Positions 16,296 to 24,909 of a DNA stretch of 44,590 nucleotides are shown here, piece after piece (position 1 is the first letter of the stretch; each line of letters starts with the position of its first letter). The stretch covers positions 1-44,590 of the forward strand of contig JAEDHT010000015.1 of assembly GCA_016296885.1 (NCBI GenBank). Reading direction: 5' to 3'. Position numbers and translations under genes: made by a program. Below the pieces are notes generated by a model that saw nothing but the letters and a program-made list of their open reading frames with translations, was not told the origin of the DNA and did not search any database. The stretch is from Clostridiaceae bacterium (lineage in GTDB: Bacteria; Bacillota; Clostridia; Oscillospirales; Acutalibacteraceae).

Positions 16296-17065
16296 TGTCA
16301 AGAAGTTATCTTAGCAACATAAAAACAAAATATATCGGAAGATACATAGATTATTATTCCTGCATAGATTCCACAAACATTCAGATGAAACGAGTAGGCA
16401 AAAATATGCCTGAAGGGTACACTATTGTAGCCGAAAAGCAGGAAAATGGCAAAGGTCGATTAGGCAGAGTATGGCAATCACAAAGCTGTGACAGTATATA
16501 TATGAGTATATTGCTAAAGCCGGACATACATATTGCTCAGGTGCCAATTATCACACTGCTGTGTGGTCTGTCCGTTTGCAAGACTATCGAGAGAGTGACA
16601 GGTGAAGAATTTGGCATAAAGTGGCCGAACGATATAGTACATAGAAATAAAAAGCTCGCAGGAATACTGTGCGAGGGTTGCATGACAGGTGATAAGCCTG
16701 AGTTTGTGGTGGTAGGCTTAGGGCTTAATGTGAATAACAGAATTTTTTCTGACGAAATTTCGAGCAAGGCTTGTAGCCTTTATACCATACAAGGTAAAGA
16801 TTATGACAAAAAAGATATAATCTGTGATATTCTATCTGATTTTGAACAGTATTATGAGATGTTCAAAAAAAATGCGTATTCCTTTCTGGATGAGTATAAG
16901 GAAAAATGCGTGACATTGGGGAGAGAGGTCTCTTTTCAGAAAAACTCACTTAGTCTTTCAGGTGTAGCATACGACATAAATTGTAACGGTGACCTTTTGG
17001 TAAAGACAGATGGCGGTAACGTCACTGTGTCATCAGGAGAGGTTGCTGTGCAGGGTATATATTAA
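16295..17065 (+). CDS. birA: Biotin--[acetyl-CoA-carboxylase] ligase, without HTH domain
   Basis: Attaches biotin to the carrier lysine of biotin-dependent carboxylases through biotinyl-AMP. The catalytic domain is complete: IDSTNIQMKR (residues 24-33), EKQENGKGRLGRVWQS (48-62, the GRGRxGR-type nucleotide loop with one Arg changed to Lys), SIYMSILLKP, IKWPNDIVHRNKKLAGILCE (108-127) and VVGLGLNVNN. A C-terminal SH3-like domain of about 50 residues ends in TDGGNVTVSSGEVAVQG. The N-terminal helix-turn-helix of bifunctional BirA is absent, so this protein should not repress transcription directly. Translation is coupled to the ECF gene. A strong terminator follows 20 bp after the stop and closes the operon. 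Confidence 0.95.
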   Translation: MSRSYLSNIKTKYIGRYIDYYSCIDSTNIQMKRVGKNMPEGYTIVAEKQENGKGRLGRVWQSQSCDSIYMSILLKPDIHIAQVPIITLLCGLSVCKTIERVTGEEFGIKWPNDIVHRNKKLAGILCEGCMTGDKPEFVVVGLGLNVNNRIFSDEISSKACSLYTIQGKDYDKKDIICDILSDFEQYYEMFKKNAYSFLDEYKEKCVTLGREVSFQKNSLSLSGVAYDINCNGDLLVKTDGGNVTVSSGEVAVQGIY

Positions 17066-17085
17066 AATTTTAAAATTATTTATAA

Positions 17086-17140
17086 AATAAATGCCATAGG
17101 ATATAAGCTTATTTATCCTGTGGCATTTATTGTTTTCTTT
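17086..17140 (+). terminator. Intrinsic terminator of the coaX-ECF-birA operon
   Basis: A long stem pairs AATAAATGCCA (17086-17096) with TGGCATTTATT (17121-17131) and continues inward through AGGATA/TATCCT. GTTTTCTTTC follows. Confidence 0.9.
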
Positions 17141-17167
17141 CTATGAAGATACCCTTAAGTATTTGAT

Positions 17168-17183
17168 TTTGTGCTTGCACAAA
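17168..17183. promoter_or_regulatory. Palindromic operator candidate on the miaB -35 element
   Basis: TTTGTGC-TT-GCACAAA is a perfect 7-2-7 inverted repeat. The proposed miaB -35 (TTGCAC, 17175-17180) lies entirely within it, so a dimeric regulator bound here would block RNA polymerase. Confidence 0.45.
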
Positions 17184-17203
17184 TGATACAAATGTGATAA
17201 CAT
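17175..17203 (+). promoter_or_regulatory. Promoter of the miaB-mutS-mutL cluster
   Basis: TTGCAC (17175-17180) and TAACAT (17198-17203) are 17 nt apart, with TGTGA directly before the -10 as an extended element. The start would be about 35 nt before the miaB TTG codon. Confidence 0.55.
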
Positions 17204-17243
17204 ATAATTTGTGTTATTGCAATAAGAAAGTGGGTTCATAGCA

Positions 17244-18650
17244 TTGATTCGAGAAGTAATATACGATTATGATAAACAGTTAGAATATATAAATCTTTCA
17301 CGTGAAATTATGGATATTAGAAAAAGAGGAGAAAAACCGCTTGCTTTTATCCACACATATGGATGTCAGCAGAATGTGGCTGATGGAGAGCGTATAAAGG
17401 GTATGCTGGAGCAAATGGGATTTGACTTCACCGATACGGTGGATGATGCCGATTTTATTCTCTTCAACACTTGCGCCGTGAGAGAACACGCTGAGGATAG
17501 AGTTTTTGGTAATGTGGGCGCATTGAAGACGCTAAAAAGACGTCACCCCTCCATACTGATAGCACTTTGTGGTTGCATGATGGAGCAGGAGCATATCGCT
17601 AATAAGATATATAAGAGCTTTCCGTTTGTAGGGCTTGTGTTTGGCACACATGCTATTCATAAGTTCCCTGATATGTTTTATCATAGCATCACAGGCGGTA
17701 AGCGTGTGTTTGAAAGAGGAAATGACGACCTTGCTGTGCATGAGGGTATACCGGTTAAGCGTGACGGCAGTTTTAAAGCATGGCTATCTATTATGTATGG
17801 TTGTGATAACTTTTGCTCATACTGTATTGTACCCTATACCAGAGGCAGAGAGCGTAGCAGACGTTTTGAAGATATAGTGGCTGAGGCTAAAGAGCTTGTA
17901 GCTAACGGATACAAAGAAATCACACTCTTAGGTCAAAACGTGAACTCATATGGTAAGGGCTTAGAAGAAAAGCACACCTTTGCTGAGCTTATAAAAGAGA
18001 TAGACAATATAGAAGGTGATTTTCTTATAAGATTTATGACATCACATCCTAAAGATTGTTCAAAGGAGCTTATAGATGTGATAGCACAGAGCAAGCATAT
18101 CAGTAAGCACCTGCATCTGCCATTTCAAAGCGGAAGCGACAGAATCCTTAAGGAAATGAACAGACGATATGACAGAGAAAAATATCTGGACATCGTTAAT
18201 TATGCCAAAGAGAAAATAGAGGATGTTTCGCTAACATCTGATATAATAGTAGGTTTTCCCGGTGAAACAGAGGAAGACTTTGAGCAGACTATCAGCTTAG
18301 TAAAAGAAGTAGGCTTCACATCTCTTTTCACATTTATTTATTCTAAGCGTGTGGGTACACCTGCCGCAGAGATGGAAGATCCTACTACAGACGAAGAAAA
18401 AAGTCGCAGGTTTACTCGTCTTTTAAAGGTACAGGAGGAGATAGCTTCCCAGAGATGTGCATCTATGGTGGATAGCATACAGCGTGTGCTTGTAGAGAGT
18501 ATGAACGAGAAGAAAGGTATGCTTTCAGGAAGAACAAGCGGAAATATTATAGTAGAATTTGACGGAAGTGAAGATTTGATAGGTAGCTTCGCTAACGTGA
18601 AGATAACAAAGGCTCGCAACTGGATATTACAAGGCGAGCTGGCACAATAA
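17244..18650 (+). CDS. miaB: tRNA-2-methylthio-N6-dimethylallyladenosine synthase
   Basis: Radical-SAM methylthiotransferase that adds a methylthio group to C2 of i6A37 in tRNAs reading UNN codons, the step after MiaA. The first [4Fe-4S] site is formed by YGCQQN (about residues 38-43), FNTCAVREHAEDR and ALCGCMMEQE. The radical-SAM cluster is MYGCDNFCSYCIVPYTRGRE, and further segments include LGQNVNSYG and HLPFQSGSDRIL. A TRAM domain covers the last 60-70 residues. At 468 aa it has the N-terminal extension usual in clostridial MiaB. The start is a TTG with only a weak GAAAGTGGG upstream; the next in-frame ATG (17310) would remove 22 residues. It is followed at 31 bp by ymcA, as in Bacillus. 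miaA is encoded in the same cluster. Confidence 0.96.
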   Translation: MIREVIYDYDKQLEYINLSREIMDIRKRGEKPLAFIHTYGCQQNVADGERIKGMLEQMGFDFTDTVDDADFILFNTCAVREHAEDRVFGNVGALKTLKRRHPSILIALCGCMMEQEHIANKIYKSFPFVGLVFGTHAIHKFPDMFYHSITGGKRVFERGNDDLAVHEGIPVKRDGSFKAWLSIMYGCDNFCSYCIVPYTRGRERSRRFEDIVAEAKELVANGYKEITLLGQNVNSYGKGLEEKHTFAELIKEIDNIEGDFLIRFMTSHPKDCSKELIDVIAQSKHISKHLHLPFQSGSDRILKEMNRRYDREKYLDIVNYAKEKIEDVSLTSDIIVGFPGETEEDFEQTISLVKEVGFTSLFTFIYSKRVGTPAAEMEDPTTDEEKSRRFTRLLKVQEEIASQRCASMVDSIQRVLVESMNEKKGMLSGRTSGNIIVEFDGSEDLIGSFANVKITKARNWILQGELAQ

Positions 18651-18681
18651 ATTAAAAAGTATAAAAAAGGAGATAAATAAA

Positions 18682-19086
18682 ATGGATATGATAGAACTTG
18701 CAAGAGAAATAGGAAGACAGATACAGAAGGACGAGGCATACTTGAATTTGAAAAAGGCACAGGAAGATAGCGACAATGATGCTGTGCTACAAGAGCTTAT
18801 CGGCAACTTTAATCTCAAAAGACTGGCAATTAACAACGAAACTGCAAAAGAGGATAAAGACAATGAAAAGCTGATTGAGCTTAACAAAGAGCTTCGTGTA
18901 ATCTATGCTGACATAATGAGAAATGAGAATATGACAGCATATAATAATGCAAAAACAGAATTTGACAAGAAGCTTGCAAGAGTTATGGCAATCATTCAGC
19001 AATCGGCACAGGGTGAAGATCCAAACACAACCGATTATGTAGTATCATGCTCAGGCGATTGCTCAGGCTGTAGCGGATGCCACTGA
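18682..19086 (+). CDS. ymcA: YlbF/YmcA-family protein with a Cys-rich tail
   Basis: Small helical protein of the YlbF/YmcA (com_ylbF) family. In Bacillus, YlbF, YmcA and YaaT form a complex that binds iron-sulfur clusters and directs RNase Y-dependent mRNA processing. The body (residues 1-115) is a helical hairpin with conserved positions such as IGRQIQKDEAYLNLKKAQED and ELIGNFNLKRLAINNETAKE. The last 20 residues carry four closely spaced cysteines (CSGDCSGCSGCH), a plausible metal or cluster ligand set. Assignment as ymcA rather than ylbF rests on its place between miaB and mutS, matching Bacillus gene order without cotE. A good SD (AAGGAG) precedes the ATG. Confidence 0.85.
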   Translation: MDMIELAREIGRQIQKDEAYLNLKKAQEDSDNDAVLQELIGNFNLKRLAINNETAKEDKDNEKLIELNKELRVIYADIMRNENMTAYNNAKTEFDKKLARVMAIIQQSAQGEDPNTTDYVVSCSGDCSGCSGCH

Positions 19087-19130
19087 TAACTGATATAAAA
19101 TATATTTAGTTTTTTTCAGGAGGTGGAACT

Positions 19131-21743
19131 ATGGCAGAACTCTCGCCAATGATGAAGCAGTATTTTGAAATAAAAGAGAAATATCCCAATACCCTTGTTT
19201 TTTATCGACTTGGTGACTTTTACGAGATGTTTTTTGAAGATGCAAAGATAGCATCACAAGAGCTTGATCTCACCCTCACAGGGCGTGACTGTGGGTTAGA
19301 TGAGCGTGCGCCTATGTGTGGCGTGCCGTTTCATAGCTGTGATGGATATATAGCAAAGCTTATTCAAAAGGGCTATAAGGTGGCTATTTGTGAGCAGGTG
19401 GAGGATCCGGCTCTTTCTAAGGGGCTGGTTAAGCGTGATGTAGTGCGTGTTATCACGCCAGGCACACTTATCGAAAGCTCAATACTCGATGCAGGCAAAA
19501 ACAACTATATATGTAGTGTGTTTGCGAAGAATAAAAAGTGCGGTATAGCCTTTTGTGATATTTCTACAGGTAAGCTAACTGCCACGCAGATAGAGGGTCA
19601 CGATTTTATAAAAAGGGTTAAAAATGAGATTTTGTCCTGTTCACCTAATGAAATTATTTGCAATAGCGAAGTGCTTAAGCTGAAAGGAATCAGTGAGTAC
19701 ATTTGTGAACGTATAGGAGTAGAGATAGAAGCTACAGAGGATGCTGATTTTGATTGTTCTAACAGCCTGTTTTATGAATATTTTCCTAATGCAGAGCTTA
19801 GCGAGAGTGACTATGAACAAAATATCTGTTCTATATCGGCTGTGTGCGGTCTAATGGGCTATCTTAAGCGAACTCAAATGAACGGCTTGGAAAGAATATC
19901 TGTTCCAAAGTTCTATAAGGGTGAGCAATTTATGTTGCTCGATTTTAACACTAAGAGAAATCTGGAGCTTTTGCAGACTATGCACACCGGCGAAAAGAAA
20001 GGCTCTTTGCTCTGGGTGTTGGATAAGACCCAGACTGCCATGGGCAAGCGTCTTTTGCGTACGTGGATCGAAAGGCCGTTGCTTGCTTGCAATTCTATTA
20101 TTAATAGGCAAAATTCAGTGTCGGAGCTGGTGCATGATGTGATACTCCGTTCAGATCTATCTGATGCCTTAAAACCTATGATAGATATACAGCGCCTTAT
20201 GACAAAGGTGACGTATGGTTCTGTCAGCCCGAAGGAGATATATTCACTTGGATTGGCATTTGGGCAGATACCATGCATAAAAAATGTGATTGCAAAGACA
20301 AGCTCACGACTTTTAAAGGATAGCTATAACAAGATGGATGATCTAAGTGATCTCCATGAGCTTATTATGACAGCTATCAGTGAAAAAGCACCGATAACCT
20401 CCAAAGATGGCGGTATCTTTAATGAGGGTTACAGCAAAGAGGCAGATGAGCTTAGAGTCATAATGAATGATTCATCATCGTTGCTTGCAAAAATAGAGGC
20501 AAGAGAAAAAGAAGCCACAGGCATACCAAAACTCAAAATAGGTTATAACAGAGTGTTTGGCTATTATATAGAGGTCACAAATATGTATAAAGACCTAGTG
20601 CCTGAAACCTATATCCGCAAGCAGACTTTGACCAACTGTGAAAGATATATCACTCAGGAACTTAAAAATCTTGAGGGCACTATATTGGGTGCAAGAGAGA
20701 GATGTTGCAAGCTGGAGTATGATCTCTTTCAGGTTTTTGTGAAGCAGATATCTGCACACCTGCTTAGAATAGAGCAGACTATAGATGCAATAGCTGTGGT
20801 AGATGTACTTATGTCTTTGGCACAGGTGGCTAGCGATAATAGATACTGTCGCCCAGAGGTGAACAACAGCGGAAAAATAATAGTAAAAGAAAGCCGTCAT
20901 CCTGTTGTAGAACTTTTACTTAAAAATACACCGTTTGTGCCAAACAATATATATCTTGATAATGACAGTAACAGAACAGCCATCATAACCGGACCTAATA
21001 TGGCAGGTAAATCTACATATATGCGTCAGGCGGCACTTATCACTATTATGGCACAGATAGGTAGCTATGTGCCTGCAGAAAGTGCCGAGATTGGCATCAC
21101 AGATGCTGTTTTCACTCGAATAGGAGCATCAGACGACCTCACAACAGGTCAATCCACATTTATGGTTGAGATGAACGAGGTTGCTAATATAATAAAATCA
21201 GCCACAAAGAATAGCCTGCTTATCCTTGACGAAATAGGCAGAGGAACATCTACCTATGATGGTATGAGTATAGCTCGCAGTGTGCTGGAATATGTGACAG
21301 ATAAAAAGACTCTTGGTGCCAAAACTCTGTTTGCCACTCATTATCATGAACTCACTATTCTTGAGAATCTCATGGATGGTGTCAAAAACTACAATATAGC
21401 TGTCAAAAAGAGAGGCTTTGATATCACTTTCTTGAGAAGGATTGTTCCGGGTGGAGCCGATGAGAGCTATGGCGTGGAGGTTGCAAAGCTTGCAGGAATA
21501 CCGGAGAGCATAATTATGAGGGCTAAAGAGGTTCTTTCGGAGCTTGAGGGTCAGTCTGACAGCAAGCCGATAACCCGGAATGTGTCACAAAATACAAATT
21601 CTGAAGAAACTTTGTTTTCTTTGCTCGATACCGGTAACAATAAGATTATAGACGAGCTGAGAAACATTGATATAAATACGCTCACTCCTATAGAAGCTAT
21701 GAAAAAGCTCTATGACCTGGTGAGCATGGCAAAGGATACATAA
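19131..21743 (+). CDS. mutS: DNA mismatch repair protein MutS
   Basis: Recognises mismatches and small loops, then recruits MutL in an ATP-dependent clamp transition. The mismatch-binding motif is GDFYEMF near residue 30, with the wedge Phe and its Glu. Connector, lever and clamp domains follow. The ATPase domain has Walker A GPNMAGKST at 621-629, the FMVEMNEV segment, Walker B LLILDEIGRGTSTYDG with D700/E701, and the ATHYHEL signature. The C-terminal tail (about 800-870) ends with a MutS dimerisation-type helix. The 870-aa length is typical of MutS1. AGGAGG precedes the ATG, and mutL follows after 69 bp. Confidence 0.98.
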   Translation: MAELSPMMKQYFEIKEKYPNTLVFYRLGDFYEMFFEDAKIASQELDLTLTGRDCGLDERAPMCGVPFHSCDGYIAKLIQKGYKVAICEQVEDPALSKGLVKRDVVRVITPGTLIESSILDAGKNNYICSVFAKNKKCGIAFCDISTGKLTATQIEGHDFIKRVKNEILSCSPNEIICNSEVLKLKGISEYICERIGVEIEATEDADFDCSNSLFYEYFPNAELSESDYEQNICSISAVCGLMGYLKRTQMNGLERISVPKFYKGEQFMLLDFNTKRNLELLQTMHTGEKKGSLLWVLDKTQTAMGKRLLRTWIERPLLACNSIINRQNSVSELVHDVILRSDLSDALKPMIDIQRLMTKVTYGSVSPKEIYSLGLAFGQIPCIKNVIAKTSSRLLKDSYNKMDDLSDLHELIMTAISEKAPITSKDGGIFNEGYSKEADELRVIMNDSSSLLAKIEAREKEATGIPKLKIGYNRVFGYYIEVTNMYKDLVPETYIRKQTLTNCERYITQELKNLEGTILGARERCCKLEYDLFQVFVKQISAHLLRIEQTIDAIAVVDVLMSLAQVASDNRYCRPEVNNSGKIIVKESRHPVVELLLKNTPFVPNNIYLDNDSNRTAIITGPNMAGKSTYMRQAALITIMAQIGSYVPAESAEIGITDAVFTRIGASDDLTTGQSTFMVEMNEVANIIKSATKNSLLILDEIGRGTSTYDGMSIARSVLEYVTDKKTLGAKTLFATHYHELTILENLMDGVKNYNIAVKKRGFDITFLRRIVPGGADESYGVEVAKLAGIPESIIMRAKEVLSELEGQSDSKPITRNVSQNTNSEETLFSLLDTGNNKIIDELRNIDINTLTPIEAMKKLYDLVSMAKDT

Positions 21744-21812
21744 TATACTTTTGCTATAGTGACTTATACAAACTAAAACTTAATTGTAAAAAAATTGTGT
21801 TGAGGTGAGAAT

Positions 21813-23909
21813 ATGTCAAAGATAAATATACTTGATAAATATACTGCAGAGCTGATAGCTGCCGGTGAGGTTGTAGAAAGACCAGCCTCTGCCATAAAAG
21901 AGCTTTGCGAAAATGCAATAGATGCAGGCGCAACCAATATTACAATAGAGATAAATCACGGCGGAATCACCTATATGCGTGTTACAGACAACGGCTGTGG
22001 CATAGAGCGTGAGGATATCAGAAAAGCTTTTATGCGCCATGCCACAAGTAAGGTGAAAAGTGCAGAAGACCTCGATTCTATAGGCACACTGGGCTTTCGT
22101 GGGGAGGCTTTGGCATCTATTTGCGCTGTATCTAAGGTAGAGCTTATCACAAAATCTGTGGATGAACAGATAGGCTCTAGCTATTGCATTGAGGGTGGCG
22201 AAGAGAAATCATTTGAAGATGCAGGATGCCCAAACGGAACCACAATAATAGTGCGTGATTTGTTTTACAACGTGCCTGCACGAATGAAATTCCTAAAAAA
22301 AGATGTTGCTGAGGGTAATGCTGTTTCCAGCATAGTAGATAAGATTGCGCTTTCTCACCCTGAGGTGGGCATAACATTTATCAGGGATGGGAGAAAGGCT
22401 ATTTGTACATCGGGTGATGGCAACCTTTTATCTGCTATTTATGGTGTTTTTGGTAAGGAGTTTGCCAGAGATCTTATTCCAATGCACTACAAAATGTATG
22501 GTATAGAGATATCCGGCTACATCTCAAAGCCAATCCATGCACGTCCTACACGAAATCTGCAGAATTTCTTTTTGAATGGTCGATTTGTTAAAAGTCGCAC
22601 CGCTATGGCAGCGTTGGAGGAGGCTTTCAAAGGTTCTGTAATGGTTGGTAAGTATCCGTCATGTGTGCTAAATATTACTATGAATTGTGGCACATATGAT
22701 GTCAATGTTCACCCGGCTAAGATGGAGGTTCGTTTCACTAATGAGCGACCACTCTTTGACTGCATATATCACGGTGTCAAAACAGCTCTGATAGAGGGCG
22801 ATACCGCCAAAAAATTTGAGATGAACAAAAGCTTACCCGATAATTATGCTTTTAAGTTTATATCAAGAACCACAAAGAAAATGACATCAGAGCCTGTGGT
22901 TGAATCACGCATATTGCCTGTAAAGGATGACGCAGAGGAAGAACCGGAAATCTTTTTGCCAAAGAAGACAACAATCAGACAAGATGACAATACTACACTT
23001 AACGATATTGTAGGCAGGGCGCCGTATTCTGATGATGTAATTCGTGATGAATATATAAGAGAGCCAATGTCTTTAAATACAGATAGTCGCATCTCACATC
23101 CAATGATTAATCAATCAAGAGCTACATCACCATCATCTCAACAAAAAGAAGAGGATAAAAAACCAAATCAGTATGAGTTTAACACCTCGGTGAGTAGCCG
23201 ATTCGAAATGCAAAGTAATGATAAAAAGAAAAACTCAGAAAATCCTGTGATTTCACATAACGTTTCTGCGAGCAGATTTGTGGCAACTATGCCAACGAGC
23301 AATGAGCGTTCTTTGCAGTTCCAGATGGAGAATATTAAGCCAAGGCTGAGATTTATTGGTGAGGCTTTTAACACTTATATCATTTTGCAAAGCAAAGAGG
23401 ATGAGCTGATGCTTGTGGATAAGCACGCAGCACATGAAAGACTTATTTATGAAAGACTAAAGAGAGAAAGAGATACTTTTGCTCAGATTTTGCTTTATCC
23501 TGTTATTATTAATCTTTCTAAAGAGGAGCACAACACCATAATCGAATGCAAGGATATTCTATATAAAGCAGGATATGAGATAGATGATTTTGATCAGGGT
23601 AGAGTGATAGTGAGGGCGGCGCCTCATTATCTTGATGAGACAGAGATAACCGACAGTGTGATAGAATTGGCATCTTATCTCATGGATAACAAAAATCATA
23701 CGCTGAGCGAAAAGGCTGATAATATACTTCACACAACAGCGTGCCGTGCGGCTATCAAGGGTGGCAACATTAGCTCCACACAGGAGCTGATAGCACTGGT
23801 GCAGATGCTTGAGGACAATCCTGAACTTAAATATTGTCCTCATGGCAGACCAATAAGCACGACAATCAAAAAGCGTGATATAGAAAAACAATTTGGAAGA
23901 ATACAGTAA
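21813..23909 (+). CDS. mutL: DNA mismatch repair protein MutL, endonuclease type
   Basis: GHKL ATPase that links MutS to strand incision. N-terminal motifs are ELCENAIDAGATN (Mg/ATP binding), VTDNGCGIEREDI and GTLGFRGEALASI, followed by the S5-like fold and VNVHPAKMEVRF. Residues about 345-500 form a variable, polar linker. The C-terminal dimerisation domain carries DKHAAHERLIYE (536-547), a variant of the DQHA(x)2E(x)4E nuclease motif, together with ACRAAIKGG and CPHGRPIS. This implies intrinsic nicking activity, as expected in an organism without MutH. Gln to Lys in the first motif is a small departure. The ATG has AGGTGAG upstream. The stop is 19 bp before the preferred miaA ATG. Confidence 0.97.
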   Translation: MSKINILDKYTAELIAAGEVVERPASAIKELCENAIDAGATNITIEINHGGITYMRVTDNGCGIEREDIRKAFMRHATSKVKSAEDLDSIGTLGFRGEALASICAVSKVELITKSVDEQIGSSYCIEGGEEKSFEDAGCPNGTTIIVRDLFYNVPARMKFLKKDVAEGNAVSSIVDKIALSHPEVGITFIRDGRKAICTSGDGNLLSAIYGVFGKEFARDLIPMHYKMYGIEISGYISKPIHARPTRNLQNFFLNGRFVKSRTAMAALEEAFKGSVMVGKYPSCVLNITMNCGTYDVNVHPAKMEVRFTNERPLFDCIYHGVKTALIEGDTAKKFEMNKSLPDNYAFKFISRTTKKMTSEPVVESRILPVKDDAEEEPEIFLPKKTTIRQDDNTTLNDIVGRAPYSDDVIRDEYIREPMSLNTDSRISHPMINQSRATSPSSQQKEEDKKPNQYEFNTSVSSRFEMQSNDKKKNSENPVISHNVSASRFVATMPTSNERSLQFQMENIKPRLRFIGEAFNTYIILQSKEDELMLVDKHAAHERLIYERLKRERDTFAQILLYPVIINLSKEEHNTIIECKDILYKAGYEIDDFDQGRVIVRAAPHYLDETEITDSVIELASYLMDNKNHTLSEKADNILHTTACRAAIKGGNISSTQELIALVQMLEDNPELKYCPHGRPISTTIKKRDIEKQFGRIQ

Positions 23910-23928
23910 CAAAAAGCGGTGCAAAAGT

Positions 23929-24909
23929 ATGGAAAACACTACTCAAAATAGAATAAAGATTTTGGCAGTAGTGGGACCTACTGCATCAGGCAAAACCTCA
24001 CTTGGAGTCAGCCTTGCTAAAAGGCTTGATGGAGAGATAGTCTCTGCTGATTCTATCCAGATATATAGGGATATGCAAATAGCAAGCGCCAAGCCTACAG
24101 AAGAGGAAAAGTGCGGAGTGCCACATCATATGATGGACTTTGTGCCTACAGATGAAAGCTATAATGTATCAAAGTATGTAATGCAGTCACACGATGTGAT
24201 TGCAGATATTACACAACGAGGAAAACTGCCGATAATTGTGGGTGGAACGGGATTGTATATCGATTCACTGCTCAACGACATTGAGTTTACCCAAGAAAGT
24301 GACAGTACAATTAGGCTAAAACTAGAGCAAAGGCTTAAGAACGAGGGGATAGAGGCACTTTATTCGGAACTATTGCAGATAGACCCCGAATGTACATCTA
24401 TTCATATCAACAACCAAAAGCGTGTGCTGAGAGCGTTGGAAATCTATTATGCTACAGGAAAAACACCCACAGAAAATAAAATAATCTCCCGATCTAAGCC
24501 ATCACGATATGATGCCACATTTATTGGTCTAAAATGTAACAACAGAGAAGTGCTGTATAACAGGATAAACCTCCGTGTGGACCAAATGCTTAAGGAGGGC
24601 TTGCTGGAGGAAACCAGGCATATTCTCTCTAAGAGTCTCAGTGATACTGCACGAGCTGCGATTGGCTATAAGGAGCTAGAACCATTTATTAATGGCGAAA
24701 TCTCTCTGGAAGATGCCATAGAAAACCTTAAACGTGAAACAAGACGATATGCCAAGCGTCAGCTCACATGGTTTTTACGAAATAAAGAAATAAACTGGAT
24801 CAATACAGATGAATATAACGATATAGGCCGGATTATAGATGAGGCTCTTGATATTTGCGAAAGGAGTGGTTTGTTACGGCTAAGAAAATCTTACAACGAC
24901 TTGGCATAG
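23929..24909 (+). CDS. miaA: tRNA dimethylallyltransferase
   Basis: Transfers a dimethylallyl group from DMAPP to N6 of A37 in tRNAs reading UNN codons, providing the substrate of MiaB. The P-loop is VVGPTASGKTSLGV. SADSIQIYRDMQIASAKPT follows, then VPHHMMDFV, IIVGGTGLYIDSLL and RAAIGYKELEPF. The length is 326 aa. A TTG at 23893 would extend the protein into mutL, but the ATG at 23929 gives the normal N-terminus (MENTTQNRIKILAVVGP). The SD is poor (GCGGTGC). The end overlaps the predicted HlyD-like gene. Confidence 0.95.
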   Translation: MENTTQNRIKILAVVGPTASGKTSLGVSLAKRLDGEIVSADSIQIYRDMQIASAKPTEEEKCGVPHHMMDFVPTDESYNVSKYVMQSHDVIADITQRGKLPIIVGGTGLYIDSLLNDIEFTQESDSTIRLKLEQRLKNEGIEALYSELLQIDPECTSIHINNQKRVLRALEIYYATGKTPTENKIISRSKPSRYDATFIGLKCNNREVLYNRINLRVDQMLKEGLLEETRHILSKSLSDTARAAIGYKELEPFINGEISLEDAIENLKRETRRYAKRQLTWFLRNKEINWINTDEYNDIGRIIDEALDICERSGLLRLRKSYNDLA

